A stretch of DNA of 64,000 nucleotides from Antedon bifida (taxonomy: Eukaryota; Echinodermata; Crinoidea; Comatulida; Antedonidae). A model generated the notes under the pieces. That model had not been told where the DNA came from, made no database searches, and saw nothing but the letters and a program-made list of their open reading frames with translations. The position numbers and the translations under genes were made by a program. How positions within the stretch are numbered: the stretch's first letter is position 1; the number at the start of each line of letters is the position of its first letter. The stretch is from contig OY727094.1 in NCBI GenBank assembly GCA_963402885.1, positions 21,640,501 through 21,704,500 on the forward strand. The letters are read 5' to 3'. Positions 31,209-40,316 of this stretch are shown here, piece after piece.

Positions 31209-31690
31209 ACCTACCCCGTCCTCGTTCAGCTGCTGCACACCAAACATATGGATAGCTGGAAGCTTGTATGGATTATTGTTCTGCTCTTCTTTAACCTTGA
31301 GTTCAACACTTTTTCCAGCAGCCCAGTTTGGATTTTTCAATCAACCGATTTTGAATATTTACAAAATATCTGTGTCTTTCCTTCAGAAGGAGGAGTGCCA
31401 TGATTATAACTGCTATCAAGACTCGTATCACGATGAAGAGGGTATGAAGAAAGGCCGCTAATAACCACAAGACACACAGTACACGCAACAAAAGAGGCGC
31501 GAAAATATCGAAACGCGCAATTAATTTCACATTCCATATAATAAAACTGCGCGTCAACACCTCCTCCTCCTCTGACGATCTTCTCTCACGCGCAGAGAGG
31601 TTGACGACCGCATCGTCGTCTCCGTGTTCGCAATATACTTCCCGCGATATCGCGACATGATAAACGGAATAGTACTATATAGAGAGAGCC
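31209..31690 (-). other. Possible captured promoter and first exon inside the 1186-bp element
   Basis: On the minus strand, a TATATAGTACT word (near 31680) is followed by a CpG-rich 5' leader (31560-31670), then coding-like frames: one open for ~120 codons ending at 31303, with a strong hydrophobic run (LLLRVLCVLWLLAAFL ... LIAVIIMALLLL), and a second starting MKNPNWAAGKSVELKVKEEQ (from 31340) and continuing YKLPAIHMFGVQQLNEDG. Directly after NEDG the DNA reads GTAGGT, a splice-donor match (31209-31214). Together this looks like a promoter plus first exon of a membrane-anchored protein, frameshifted. I do not recognise the protein; chance is possible. Confidence 0.3.
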
Positions 31691-31799
31691 CTCTGTGTTT
31701 TTTGTGAATAAAGTTTCGTTGTATTCAAACGATGACATGGCTGATAAATTTTAAGGGGGGGGCTAAAGCCTGTTTAGCCCCCGCCTAAATCCGCGCCTG

Positions 31800-32250
31800 A
31801 TGATTAAGTATTATAAAAGCGCAATACTGGATATTGGACTTTGTGCTATGTGAATATTAATCTAGGGTGCGCATCAGAAAGTGAAGTCTGTTAATCAGTC
31901 GGCAGATTAAAACATCTTAATGATAAAATATAAATATGAATTCAGTTATAGAATTAATTGGAATAATAAAACAGACACAAAAAGTGCACTCACTACTCGA
32001 AATTAGATGATGCGCTCGGACACAAACTTTTATATCTGATACTTTGTGGAAACATGACTTTGGAATAATTTTATTTGTGTGTGTGTGTGTGTGCTTTTTT
32101 GTTTTTTTTATTTACTTTAAAAAAAATTTTAATGGTTTTTTATCTTTTGTATTTTTTTTGCGTGAGGTTTGGTATCTTTTTTGCTACTTTTGTAATTACA
32201 TTGTGGTTTAGATTTTTTGCTTTAAGCGGAGATACTTATTATTTACACAT
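31800..32250 (+). repeat. Repeat R, copy B, right part
   Basis: It resumes with ATGATTAAGTATTATAAAAG, then GGATATTGGACTTTGTGC, TATTAATCTAGGGTGCGCATC and AATTAGATGATGCGCTCGG, parallel to 51765-52180. It ends in a (GT)n run and T-rich sequence. 32260-32888 shows nothing further. Confidence 0.75.
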
Positions 32251-33415
32251 ATCGCAGATTCAAACTCGAACCTACTAAGCATTAATTTCAATGGCCACGG
32301 CGGTTTACTCACTGAGCCAAACCGTGATTTACAAAATACATTCTGTTCCAAGAATAGGTGTAATTAATTAAAACTTCAACTACGCGATCAGTCGATGCGG
32401 TTGGGCGGCTGCTGAAACTAAACACCGTTAAATGTGGCGGCTCGACATGGTGTTTGTGGATAAGGCCTTTGCGGTACACAACGGAGAAGGTTGTGTAGTT
32501 GATACGTGACGTAACAACTCGCGAAACTTGGTCAAATTACTGCTATTTTTTGCCTTTTTTTAGTGTTAATCCTTAAAATTCAGAAAAGTGACAGCCTATC
32601 GTGTGTGGCCCATCAATAAACATCAGTGTACCAAATGTGAGCACGTACCGTGTGTTTTTGTAGGAGATAAGTAAAATATGCGAAAAATTTAGTAGCATTA
32701 ATAATAAATATATAAAAAATAAAAATATGCATAAAAAACCGTATTTGATTTTTGACATTTTAATCATCACTTCAAATAGGCAAAAACAATTTGTTTTGTT
32801 ATTAAATGACTATAGATCTGGAAATATTGTCCTTACAAATTGTAATGGTGGCTGTTAATTGTAATATGTTAGATGCACGCATTCTGTTGGAACCAGCGGT
32901 GGCACCAGGATTTTTCTGACGAGGGGGCTGAATTCCCCGACGCTAGGGCTATGTGAGCATCACTTGGCTGGGGGCCAGGGGGCCGCCAAGCAACAGCGTT
33001 TTAGCGTAACTCAAGGCCGTTTTAATCAGATTTAGGGGAGGAAAGTTTTGTCATTTCTTTATGGTAGATGCAAATAAAATTATGTGCAAATCAATTATTT
33101 CATTTGGATTTTGGATGAAAATGTTAAAAATTAAGTGAAAGTAAATAAATATGCCTATTCATCATAGTTATGCATAAATATATACATAGTGAAATGGCTT
33201 ATTTTTGTGGTCTTGTATTATCGTATAATTATATATTTGTTACTTACTGTACACGTGATGAGCGTGGTATAGAGTGTACCTGCCATTTTCTGAATGAGAG
33301 GTTATGACATACAGGACATTGAAAAGAGAAGAAACAAAAGTGTAAAATAATATCCAACTAATTTATTTTCAAACCGTTTTCTCAAAGACAAATTCTATAT
33401 TTTGGGAATTTTGCC

Positions 33416-33946
33416 TTAAATCTGTTCGCTTCCTCGGTCAAGCATCATGAGGCTGTCCAAACAAGCATTTGCCATTGTCAAACGCAAATCATTTTTTATT
33501 AGTCTCATTGAACTAAAATTGCGTTCACATTCGGCAGATGAAACAGGCAAAGTGCACGCCACTAAACTGATACGCTCCAACTCAAAAAAAGCTTCCTTCA
33601 AATCTTCTAGATATGCGTGTAGCTGGAGAAGAGATCGAGGTTTCTGTTCTGTTGATTTACGTCCCAATAGATGTTTAAACGTAACTAATTCACTTTTAAG
33701 AACATCGTATTCAAGAAACGTATTAGATGTTGGACACAACGATGAGATTCCTTTCATTATGTGTTTTTCACTGAACCTTCTGTTAAGTTCACCATCTATT
33801 TTATCAATGACTTCGAATACATTCTGGACGAAAACATCAAATCCATCAGTAGCACTCCGTTCACTATCATTTTCAACATAATATGCACGCAGAGCAGTCG
33901 GTGGTGCAACTTTCCGTTTTGGTCTTGTTGTTTTAGGCAAACACAA
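33416..33946 (-). pseudogene. hAT transposase, C-terminal dimerisation domain
   Basis: The 176-codon frame includes RRFSEKHIMKGISSLCPTSN (about 58-77), LQLHAYLEDLKEAFFELERI (105-124), and LPVSSAECERNFSSMRLIKN with DLR (133-155), the signature of the hAT C-terminal dimerisation domain. The final LDSLMMLDR closes the domain. It overlaps the next fragment (33796-34590) in another frame, so a frameshift lies between 33800 and 33940. The type with long insert domain is like ZMYM1/zinc-finger-MYM-related transposases. Confidence 0.9.
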
Positions 33947-34590
33947 CCTGTCTGCAATCGTTTCTGCAGTGTCCCAAAATTCCTGACAGCAGTTTCTTGT
34001 CCGACAGTTATTTCATCTTTTAGCGTACCAATGAGGTCAACAGCGTGTGTCAAGTCATTTGATGGTGTTTGGAGAACATCAGATGCAAACTTAGCATTCG
34101 ATAAAACGTGCCTTAGTACAGACAGGTATCGTAGGAACCGACGATCTATCTGCAGCAAATAACCGGTTGCTTCAGTAATACGACTGGAATTACTGTCGTT
34201 ATCGATAACATCATTAAGAACCTCGATCACTATTTCCATTTGGTTCCAAAGAGCGTTAAACTGCTTCGCCTGACATGACCAGCATGTTTCTGACACTCTA
34301 CCAATTTCCATTTGCTTTAAGCCATACTTATCTTGCGTCTTTTCCCATCTAACATGTACTGTACTGGAACTAAGGAATGATTGAAGCTGATTGAATAACG
34401 CTACCATGTCAGAAATGCACTTAACTGATTTTGAGATGTCAACAATTACTAGGTTTAATCTGTGGCAGAAACAATGGACATAATAGGCCATATCCGCTCC
34501 TGTTTTCTGTGGTAGTTTACGGTGAACTCCATTTAAATGTCCAGAAACAACAGAGGCACCGTCATAGCCCTGCCCAATACAATTCTTCAT
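33796..34590 (-). pseudogene. hAT transposase, catalytic core
   Basis: The 264-codon frame starts NCIGQGYDGASVVSGHLNGV (about 3-22), where D belongs to the conserved catalytic region (GYDGA..MSG), then ADMAYYVHCFCHRLNLVIVD (33-52; CHxxH-like Y-V-H-C-x-x-H-x-L-N-L), TCWSCQAKQFNALW (107-120, the RW/CW-type box) and the helical insertion region. These are the landmarks of DUF4371/ZMYM-type hAT transposases, which cut and paste the element through a DDE core. The frame joins at its 5' side to 34600-35042 after a stop or shift. Confidence 0.9.
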
Positions 34591-34599
34591 ATTGGCTCA

Positions 34600-35042
34600 A
34601 CTGACATCAGTTTATCAATGATGGTATCTGATATAAGCCCATCAGCATTCAGGCTTTGTGCTTCAGCGACACCAACAAACTCTTCATATATTGCATTTTT
34701 GAAACAATATCAAACAGCGACAACCACTTGCTCTTTCTTGGATGTATCCTTTGATTTATCAGATAGGACGGAGAAAAAACAGGCTTCGTGTAGCTCGTTC
34801 TTTATTTGTTCAAGAATCATGTCCTTCATTATTTCTAATAGTTGTGTGATCTTACACTGGGCATGAGTTAACAATAAGATCTCCGATAATGTATGCACGT
34901 AGTGCCTATTATCCTTGATGAGTTTTGCAGAAGAATCACTGTGGAGCTCAGATATGGATTTTAGTTTTCCCGACTTGATGGCATTGTAATGTGCACATGC
35001 ATTGACACTTTCTGCATGTGGAGAACTACACTGATGTTGCAA
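34600..35042 (-). pseudogene. hAT transposase, N-terminal part of core
   Basis: The minus-strand frame HQCSSPHAESVNACAHYNAI, then IKDNRHYVHTLSEILLLTHA, LEIMKDMILEQIKNELHEAC and FFSVLSDKSKDTSKKEQVVV. FFSVL(S/A)DE..D.S.KEQ is the first catalytic-D region of this hAT family; here the usual E after SD is K, a substitution next to the catalytic Asp. A stop and shift (near 34710) follow before GLISDTIIDKLMSV-like coding. Confidence 0.85.
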
Positions 35043-35059
35043 TAGCTTGTTGGATCTTA

Positions 35060-35290
35060 TATTTCCATAACACTTTTTCCAGTTTCAATATCCCTTATCA
35101 ACTAAAAAAGTGGACTTGCTTATTTTGTCTGCACCAAAATTTTGGCATTTAACAGTATACTGTGTCTTCATATTGAGAGTATTCAATCCAAGGATATTTG
35201 TCATATAAAGAAGAATTAAATGCTCTAAATTGCTTTCCAATTAGATGGGAGGGAAAAGTCACTTGGGCCCAAACGTACACTCACAGCCGT
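35060..35290 (-). pseudogene. hAT transposase, TTF-type zinc finger remnant
   Basis: Upstream on the minus strand: AQVTFPSHLIGKQFRAFNSS, then YDKYPWIEYSQYEDTVYC, a stop, then NKQVHFLVDKGY and NWKKCYGNI. F...L.......FN..WY..YPW(L/I)EYS...D..YC and GF/GY.NWKK are the landmarks of the TTF-type zinc finger that starts ZMYM1-like hAT transposases and binds the element ends. The second cysteine pair is disrupted. No start codon can be chosen. 35340-36070 is non-coding. Confidence 0.75.
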
Positions 35291-35904
35291 ATGTTTTTCC
35301 CCTGTCACTTGTACCTTTATTTCATCAATCACTGTGTAAGAAAATATAAATCAAAATAACACCTTCATAAACTTAACACTTTTACAGTTGTTTGACCATC
35401 ATTGATAGACTGACCAACAATATTGACAAATTAAAATTGAATACCGTTTTTACATATTTAAATATTATATAGTTTTTTGTATGTGTTTGCATGTAACTAT
35501 TTTTATCATGTTTTTTAACATTGGAATACGAATTTTAATTACTGTATTTGACAATAAATTTGAACTTGATTATGTTCATCGGTTCTCTATAATCTCATCT
35601 AATCAACAACACTCAACGGTACAGTGCGGTATGTTTAATATTGTATTGAGAGTTGCATATATCATGATGTCACATTTGAGAATTAACATTAACCTATTCA
35701 ACGGGACAGAGCATCTAGTTCTGAAGCTATAAGTACAGTATGTTGTCTGATAAACTGTGGTGAGTGACCGCATGTGCGCGTTTCTTCTCAGCTGCTGATT
35801 GATCCTCCTATACATCGTCTAAAGTTAATACTTACACATTCTGGTTCCTGGATGGAACATCACACGTAAACCGCTATCTGGACCCAATGTTAAACGATTC
35901 GTAC

Positions 35905-35984
35905 AAAGGGACACCGCCAGACAAGTGCGTACCTAGTGTTTAGTTAAATCGCCGACAATAATGCATGCATATAAAGTGTAATAG
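35905..35984 (+). repeat. 80-bp block shared with 3612-3691
   Basis: AAAGGGACACCGCCAGACAA ... ATGCATGCATATAAAGTGTA. It lies about 160 bp inside the right end of the hAT transposon. The other copy, at 3.6 kb, is without element ends. Confidence 0.75.
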
Positions 35985-36149
35985 CCCTCCGACGTACTCA
36001 CAGTCAAAATTGAACGTTGCGGTTTTCTAGGCGCTGAAGCTACAAATGATTTTTACTGTATATTATATTCCCCGACGAAAGGTACTCGCGTTCCCCGACG
36101 GGGGGGCTAGACTCCCCGATGAAGGGGCTAGAGCCACCACTGGGAACCA

Positions 36150-37085
36150 CAGATTGTTTGATTGAGAGAGACGCACCGGGAGACGTGTCAACAAATTACT
36201 AAATGCAATATTGCTTTAGTTTTCGCCGTAAATGACACTCTATATCTATCGGACTAGTAACTGTATTAAACAGCAGTATTTATCCCGCCTATGTTTCTGC
36301 CGGTAAAACACGCGACTAAGGATAACATTTTTTGAGTTCAATGTGGACGTCAGAGAAAGGTACTTCCGGTAAGGTAATAATTATTCTAGCAATTATAATC
36401 AATTATTACAAATTAATTACTAGGCCTATTATCAATTAATAATTTTAAAAAGTTAGACAAAAAATGTGAAGCTGCTGCTATAAATATTGAGCAAAATTTT
36501 GAATTGAATGCTAAATAAGTCAGTAAAACAACAATTTCCAAAATTCATTATCATTTTAACAGTTACTCAATCAACACTCCGGAAAAGAAAATATGATCGA
36601 AATTTGCAGAAAGAAGCAATTGAACACTGTTATTTCAAAGTTTGGAACGAAGAAAGAAAGAAAGAAGAAGAAAGAAATGCGGCCCAATATTACGGACGTA
36701 GAGAAATGAAGATAAAAGGGTACTACGGAAATACTTAAATGATGGGGAATTCCCGGAAAATTGTAATAATTACGAACAAATCAACAACCCATATGACCGG
36801 GAGGTTGCCACGTACTGTATCTTCTCATGACGCACACAAGCAATCCAAACAGTCAGAAATTAATTCTGAGCATGCTCAGAAACTAATAAAAAAAAAAAAA
36901 ATACGCTGACCGCCGTTAAATTGTGCACGGTTAATTTTACGCTGCAGTCAGTCAATTTACATAGACTCTTCCAACCCTGGACTTCTATAACGTTAATGGT
37001 TAATATATATAATGAAATGGGATCTAAATTTTAATTTAGTGGCAGAAAAGAGCATTTAGTATGAAATTAAGGGTGTTGTCCGGGC
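36150..37085. other. Gene-free stretch
   Basis: A 76-codon lysine/glutamate-rich ORF (36508-36738) includes a GAAAGAAAGAAAG run and has no family match I know. Otherwise A/T-rich and unassigned. Confidence 0.3.
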
Positions 37086-37091
37086 AACTGG

Positions 37092-37116
37092 GGCAACACC
37101 CCTGCATCCGCCCCTG
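37092..37116 (-). repeat. Solo CAGGGGCGGAT-type element end (reverse)
   Basis: CCCTGCATCCGCCCCTG is the inverted form of CAGGGGCGGAT(G)CAGGG. No partner is found upstream to 36150. Same terminal family as 10036 and 30614. Confidence 0.5.
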
Positions 37117-37124
37117 TTATTGAT

Positions 37125-37239
37125 GATTTTACTAGAATAACAGAAAAAAGTAAAACAACTATAGATCTAATATTTGTTATTACCCCAAATATATCAACTG
37201 CTGGTGTAATTAGCCTTGGAATTAGTGATCATTCTTTAA
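37125..37239 (+). pseudogene. LINE endonuclease C-terminus, left of the TTAA element
   Basis: The frame reads IDDFTRITEKSKTTIDLIFV, TPNISTAGVISLGISDHSL. TRIT..S.T.IDLIF....... GV..... SDHS is the end of the APE-type endonuclease of CR1/Jockey-like LINEs, with the SDH catalytic box. The frame is cut exactly at TTAA (37236-37239) by the next element and resumes at 38592 with IYLNHKTKNNKSSSK. Confidence 0.8.
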
Positions 37240-37575
37240 AGACCCCTTCCCTACGTTTTTTAGATCTAATTAGATCACAAAAAATAATACTATATGGTCC
37301 TATTGCGATAACTTTTTTCGTCTTTAAATGTAAAAAATAAGTTGATTCTAATAATTATAGCGGCCCGCTATAAATCCCAAAATGCATTGCGTGCGGATTG
37401 ATATTTTTGTTTTTCTTCTGTAATTCACCCACTTTTCAATCGATCGTGAGGCCAAAACAAATGGAAGACTCCCAACTTTTCAGCAAAAATACCGGGTTTT
37501 CCCTAATTTGTATCAACGGAGTCTGGCAAAAATAGAAAGACAATTAATGCAGCAACTATACAACGTCAGGCTAGG

Positions 37576-38332
37576 TACCGTATTGTTCCTAATAAACGCC
37601 CCCGGGGCATTGCATTTTTTAAAAAGGGGGGGCGTTTGTTAGGGGTGAAATGTAAAAGTCATAAATAGAGCATAGGCCCTATATGAGGCCTACCTAGCCT
37701 AGGCCTACCCTAAACAAGTTAGTTGCTTCAGACGGTCAATCAATGTTTTTTTGGGTGTGCAACAAATAAGTTCACAGGGTACCTCCAAACCCCCTGCTAT
37801 GCAACTGTGCCTGTGTTCATGGCCGACGATGCATGTAGCGTTCTTCGTTGTCGTCCTTCACAACAGACACAGTGTGTTTATCGTAGTTTATTGACATCCG
37901 CCCTCAACTTGATGAAAAGTTCTAACAACTCGAAAGGTCTTCATGAACCAGACGCCTTGTATCAATTCCGTGTTGTGTGAATAAACATGCGATTGTCTGA
38001 TCCCCGTTGTTTTCCTGGTTTTTAAAGACCAGCGATGTATGTTGTCGCGAATTAAAAAAAAAAACGTCCAGTGTCCTATACTACACGCGCGAATTACCCC
38101 ACGCGCCCGGTGTAGGCCTACATGTTTGTCACGCTGTTGGCGTACATCGTTATCACAGATGCTGAAAAATGTGACTTTCTGGGCTGAAAACCAATTCTAA
38201 ACGTGAGAATCCTCTGTTTATATAGATTGGGCACTAAGGTGTGTTAACAAAAAATGAAGGGGGTGGGGGGGGGGGTTTATTAGGGGCGGGGCGTTTATTA
38301 GGGGCGGGGCGTTTATTAGGAACAATACGGTA
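37576..38332. mobile_element. Nested inverted-repeat element with TACCGTATTGTTCC ends
   Basis: The left end TACCGTATTGTTCCTAATAA (continuing ACGCCCCC) is matched in reverse at the right end by GGGCGTTTATTAGGAACAAT and ACGGTA. Next to the right end, GGGGCGTTTATTA is repeated three times in tandem. The element lies wholly inside the TTAA element, so it is younger or was co-mobilised. A minus/plus ORF at 37723-37980 has no known match. Confidence 0.8.
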
Positions 38333-38370
38333 TATAGCTAGCGATATTTGTACGTTACCGATGTTTACCA

Positions 38371-38514
38371 GCTAGGCCTACAAAACTAAGCCTAGCTAGG
38401 TTAGGCCTAAGACCGTCCACGAGAGGTCATTCGCCGCGAGCTACTTAGGTAGTGCATTGTTTCTCACTTTTTATCATAATTTACCATAAAACGTACATTT
38501 AAGACAAGGAATGA
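38371..38514 (+). repeat. 145-bp block, copy 2
   Basis: It matches 31022-31165 (TAGCTACTTAGGTAGTGCATT-type centre, ACCGTCCACGAGAGG). It lies close to the right end of the TTAA element, which is probably its native location, since the third copy (56519) is also next to repeat K sequence. Confidence 0.85.
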
Positions 38515-38591
38515 CCTGGTTTAATGTTTTTAAAGTAATATATATGTATTATTTTTACAAAACGTCACAATTGTAGGTAAGGGGTCTTTAA

Positions 38592-39310
38592 TTTACTTAA
38601 ATCATAAAACAAAAAACAATAAAAGTTCCTCCAAAACTCATTAAAACAAGATCATTTAAAAACTTCACTAAAAATAATTTCATTGAGGAACTTAAATCAA
38701 TTGAATCATTATATGACTACTTAACTGAACAAAATATTTTGAATGAATAGATGTGTCAGATTATATCCTAAATAACTTGCTGCTCACTGTTGATCACAAA
38801 CTCCTTATATCTAAACTTATTGATTGTGGAATTAAGTCATCTCCATCATGCTGGAGTAAGAGCAGTTTTCTGTTTGGGCTCATGCCTATTACTTGCTTCT
38901 GGCAAGATGAAATGTAAAACATACTTTTAAGAACTTTTGCCGAATAAATATTATTATTATTATTATCTGTTCTGAACTGGTTCATCTCGTATCTTAGTGA
39001 GAGGTCTTAAGTTGTTAAAATCAACTCAACACAATCTACTCATATGGAAGTAAACATCCCCAAGGTTCTACACTAGGACCTTTATTATTTTTGTTAACTC
39101 TCTACCTAATATCACTCAATCGAAGTGTGTTATGTATGCAGATGACAGTACAATCTTATGTAACTCATCTGATCCCACTCTTCTTCAAAATGAATCAAAT
39201 TCAAATTTAAACAAAATTGCTAAATGGTTTGAGAAAAATAGACTTACATTGAATATCAAGAAGATTAAATTATCTTTGGAACAAACCACACTTTACCCAA
39301 ATTTTCAAAT
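38592..39310 (+). pseudogene. LINE RT (CR1/Jockey-like), N-terminal to catalytic box
   Basis: After the TTAA element the frame gives VPPKLIKTRSFKNFTKNNFI and EELKSIES, then a deletion to LLLTVDHKLLISKLIDCGIK (about 38770-38840; the D.VDH.(I/L)L..KL motif), an insertion (38843-38970), then SVLNWFISYLS-like coding, IPQGSTLGPLLFLL-like coding (about 39057-39100) and MYADDSTILCNSSDP (about 39135-39180) with an intact YADD box, then WFEKNRLTLNIKK. Frame breaks occur throughout. Much of the RT fingers is deleted. Confidence 0.85.
38843..38970 (+). mobile_element. (ATT)n-tailed retroelement 3' fragment inside the LINE
   Basis: The text CATCATGCTGGAGTAAGAGC ... TTTTGCCGAATAA followed by (ATT)5-6 interrupts the RT between GIK and VLNWF. 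A microsatellite 3' tail is typical of CR1/L2-like elements and their SINEs. No clear target duplication. Confidence 0.65.
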
Positions 39311-40145
39311 ATTTCCGTAACCTATAATGGCATTCGTATTGACAGAGTTTGGTTCATTCAAATATTTTGGAGTTGTGTTTGATTCTAAATTAACATGGTC
39401 AGAACATATTGACAATTAGACATGCAAAATCTCTAAACGAATTGGTGTTATCCGACGTGTAAAGTACTACATACCAGGAAATACTCTAAAAATGTTAGCT
39501 AATGCTATAGTAATACCTCTTTTTAATTACTGTGACTGTGTTTGGTCAAATTGTAATGCAAAACTTGCAAACTCTCTCCAAATACTGTTAAACAGACTTG
39601 GAAGAATTTTACTTTCCTCAGATATTAAAACACAATTTTAAGTTCTATGGGGTGGTGTAAACTTAGTGATAAGTGGGAAGAACAATTACTTATAATGTTA
39701 TTCAAGTGTATTCATGCTCCATGCTACTTATCAAACAAATTTATTTTTAATGATTGCTTGCACTCATATTGTACACGTAGTCAGAGTAATAATACACTTA
39801 TTGAACCATCATGGAAAAATACACAAGGTAAAAGAACTTTTGTATATCGATCAACCAAATTATGGAACAAACTTTCAAATGACACTTTCAACTTTTAAAA
39901 AATCAATCCAAAATATTACTGATTAAGTATCTTTTACCTTGAATTCCTTCCATTTTTTTAAATATATACTGTATGTTTTGTAGATAGTTACCTTTTTGTA
40001 AATGTGTGTGTACTAATGTAAATTACTTTGTTAGTTTTCTTTGAATTCTTTTTATTATATTGTTAATGTTTCTCTACTGAACCACTTTGGAAATCAATGC
40101 TTTAGCACTGAAAGTGTCATTCAGTATAAAGACAGAATAAATAAA
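39311..40145 (+). pseudogene. Same LINE, C-terminal part and 3' end
   Basis: Pieces in several frames: FWSCV/FGVVFDSKLTWSEHI-like coding, KISKRIGVIRRVKYYIPGNT, MLANAIVIPLFNYCDCVWSN, LLNRLGRILLSSDI, then PSWKNTQGKRTFVYRSTKLW and NKLSNDTFNF. This is the usual thumb and C-terminal order for CR1/Jockey-like RT. A non-coding 3' end runs to about 40145 with AATAAATAAACATA. A related end is seen at 41030-41345. Confidence 0.8.
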
Positions 40146-40316
40146 CATATAATGTTACAACATCATCATACAACTATGTATTTTAAGGTATAACTTTCAC
40201 TTGCTATCCTGATACATTTTAGTAATCAACTGTACTATATTTTGACTCAATAAAGATATTACTGCACGTTTAAAGCAAGTCATTTCCTAGCCTTATTTGC
40301 TTCTGAGTATCTAGAA

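Larger units (their letters stand above)
30614..31799. mobile_element. 1186-bp non-autonomous hAT-like element, 5-bp target duplication ATGAT
   Basis: The left end CAGGGGCGGATCCAG and the right end CTAAATCCGCGCCTG are inverted with mismatches; runs of G then GGCTAAA follow inside both. ATGAT flanks both ends (30609-30613, 31800-31804). Copy C of repeat R (51728-52235) has one uninterrupted version of this site (GGGATGAGTAAGTAT), confirming the insertion. A 24-bp word beginning TTGGCTGGGGGCCAGGGG (30716-30739) is identical to one near the left end of the hAT transposon at 32964-32987. The interior holds a segment shared with 38371 (31022-31165) and a CpG-rich, promoter-like stretch with an ORF on the minus strand. 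No transposase. Confidence 0.88.
32894..36142 (-). mobile_element. 3249-bp hAT transposon with intact ends, 5-bp target duplication GGAAC
   Basis: The left end CAGCGGTGGCACCAG and the right end GCTAGAGCCACCACTG are imperfect inverted repeats. GGAAC lies directly outside both (32889-32893, 36143-36147). The interior carries one hAT transposase gene on the minus strand in several broken frames (33416-35290). Near both ends there are CCCCGACG and GGGGGCT-type words (left 32925-32945, right 36070-36130). Structure is complete but the transposase is dead, so it could move only with help. A 5-bp duplication is shorter than the usual 8 of hAT elements; a 5-bp hAT subgroup is known. Confidence 0.92.
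37240..38587. mobile_element. 1348-bp TTAA-flanked TIR element (Kolobok/piggyBac-like)
   Basis: The left end AGACCCCTTCCCTAC and the right end GTAGGTAAGGGGTCT are inverted with one mismatch, and TTAA flanks both (37236-37239, 38588-38591). It interrupts a LINE endonuclease frame. The TTAA target and AG... ends suggest a Kolobok- or piggyBac-type transposase acted; none is encoded. The interior holds repeat K (37285-37560), a nested inverted-repeat element (37576-38332) and the 145-bp block (38371-38514). Confidence 0.9.

Noticed and set aside
36508..36738. 76-codon lysine/glutamate-rich ORF
   Set aside because: Driven by a GAAAGAAAG run; no recognisable domain.
37723..37980. 85-codon ORF inside the nested element
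   Set aside because: No family resemblance and lies in a non-autonomous inverted-repeat element; most likely chance.
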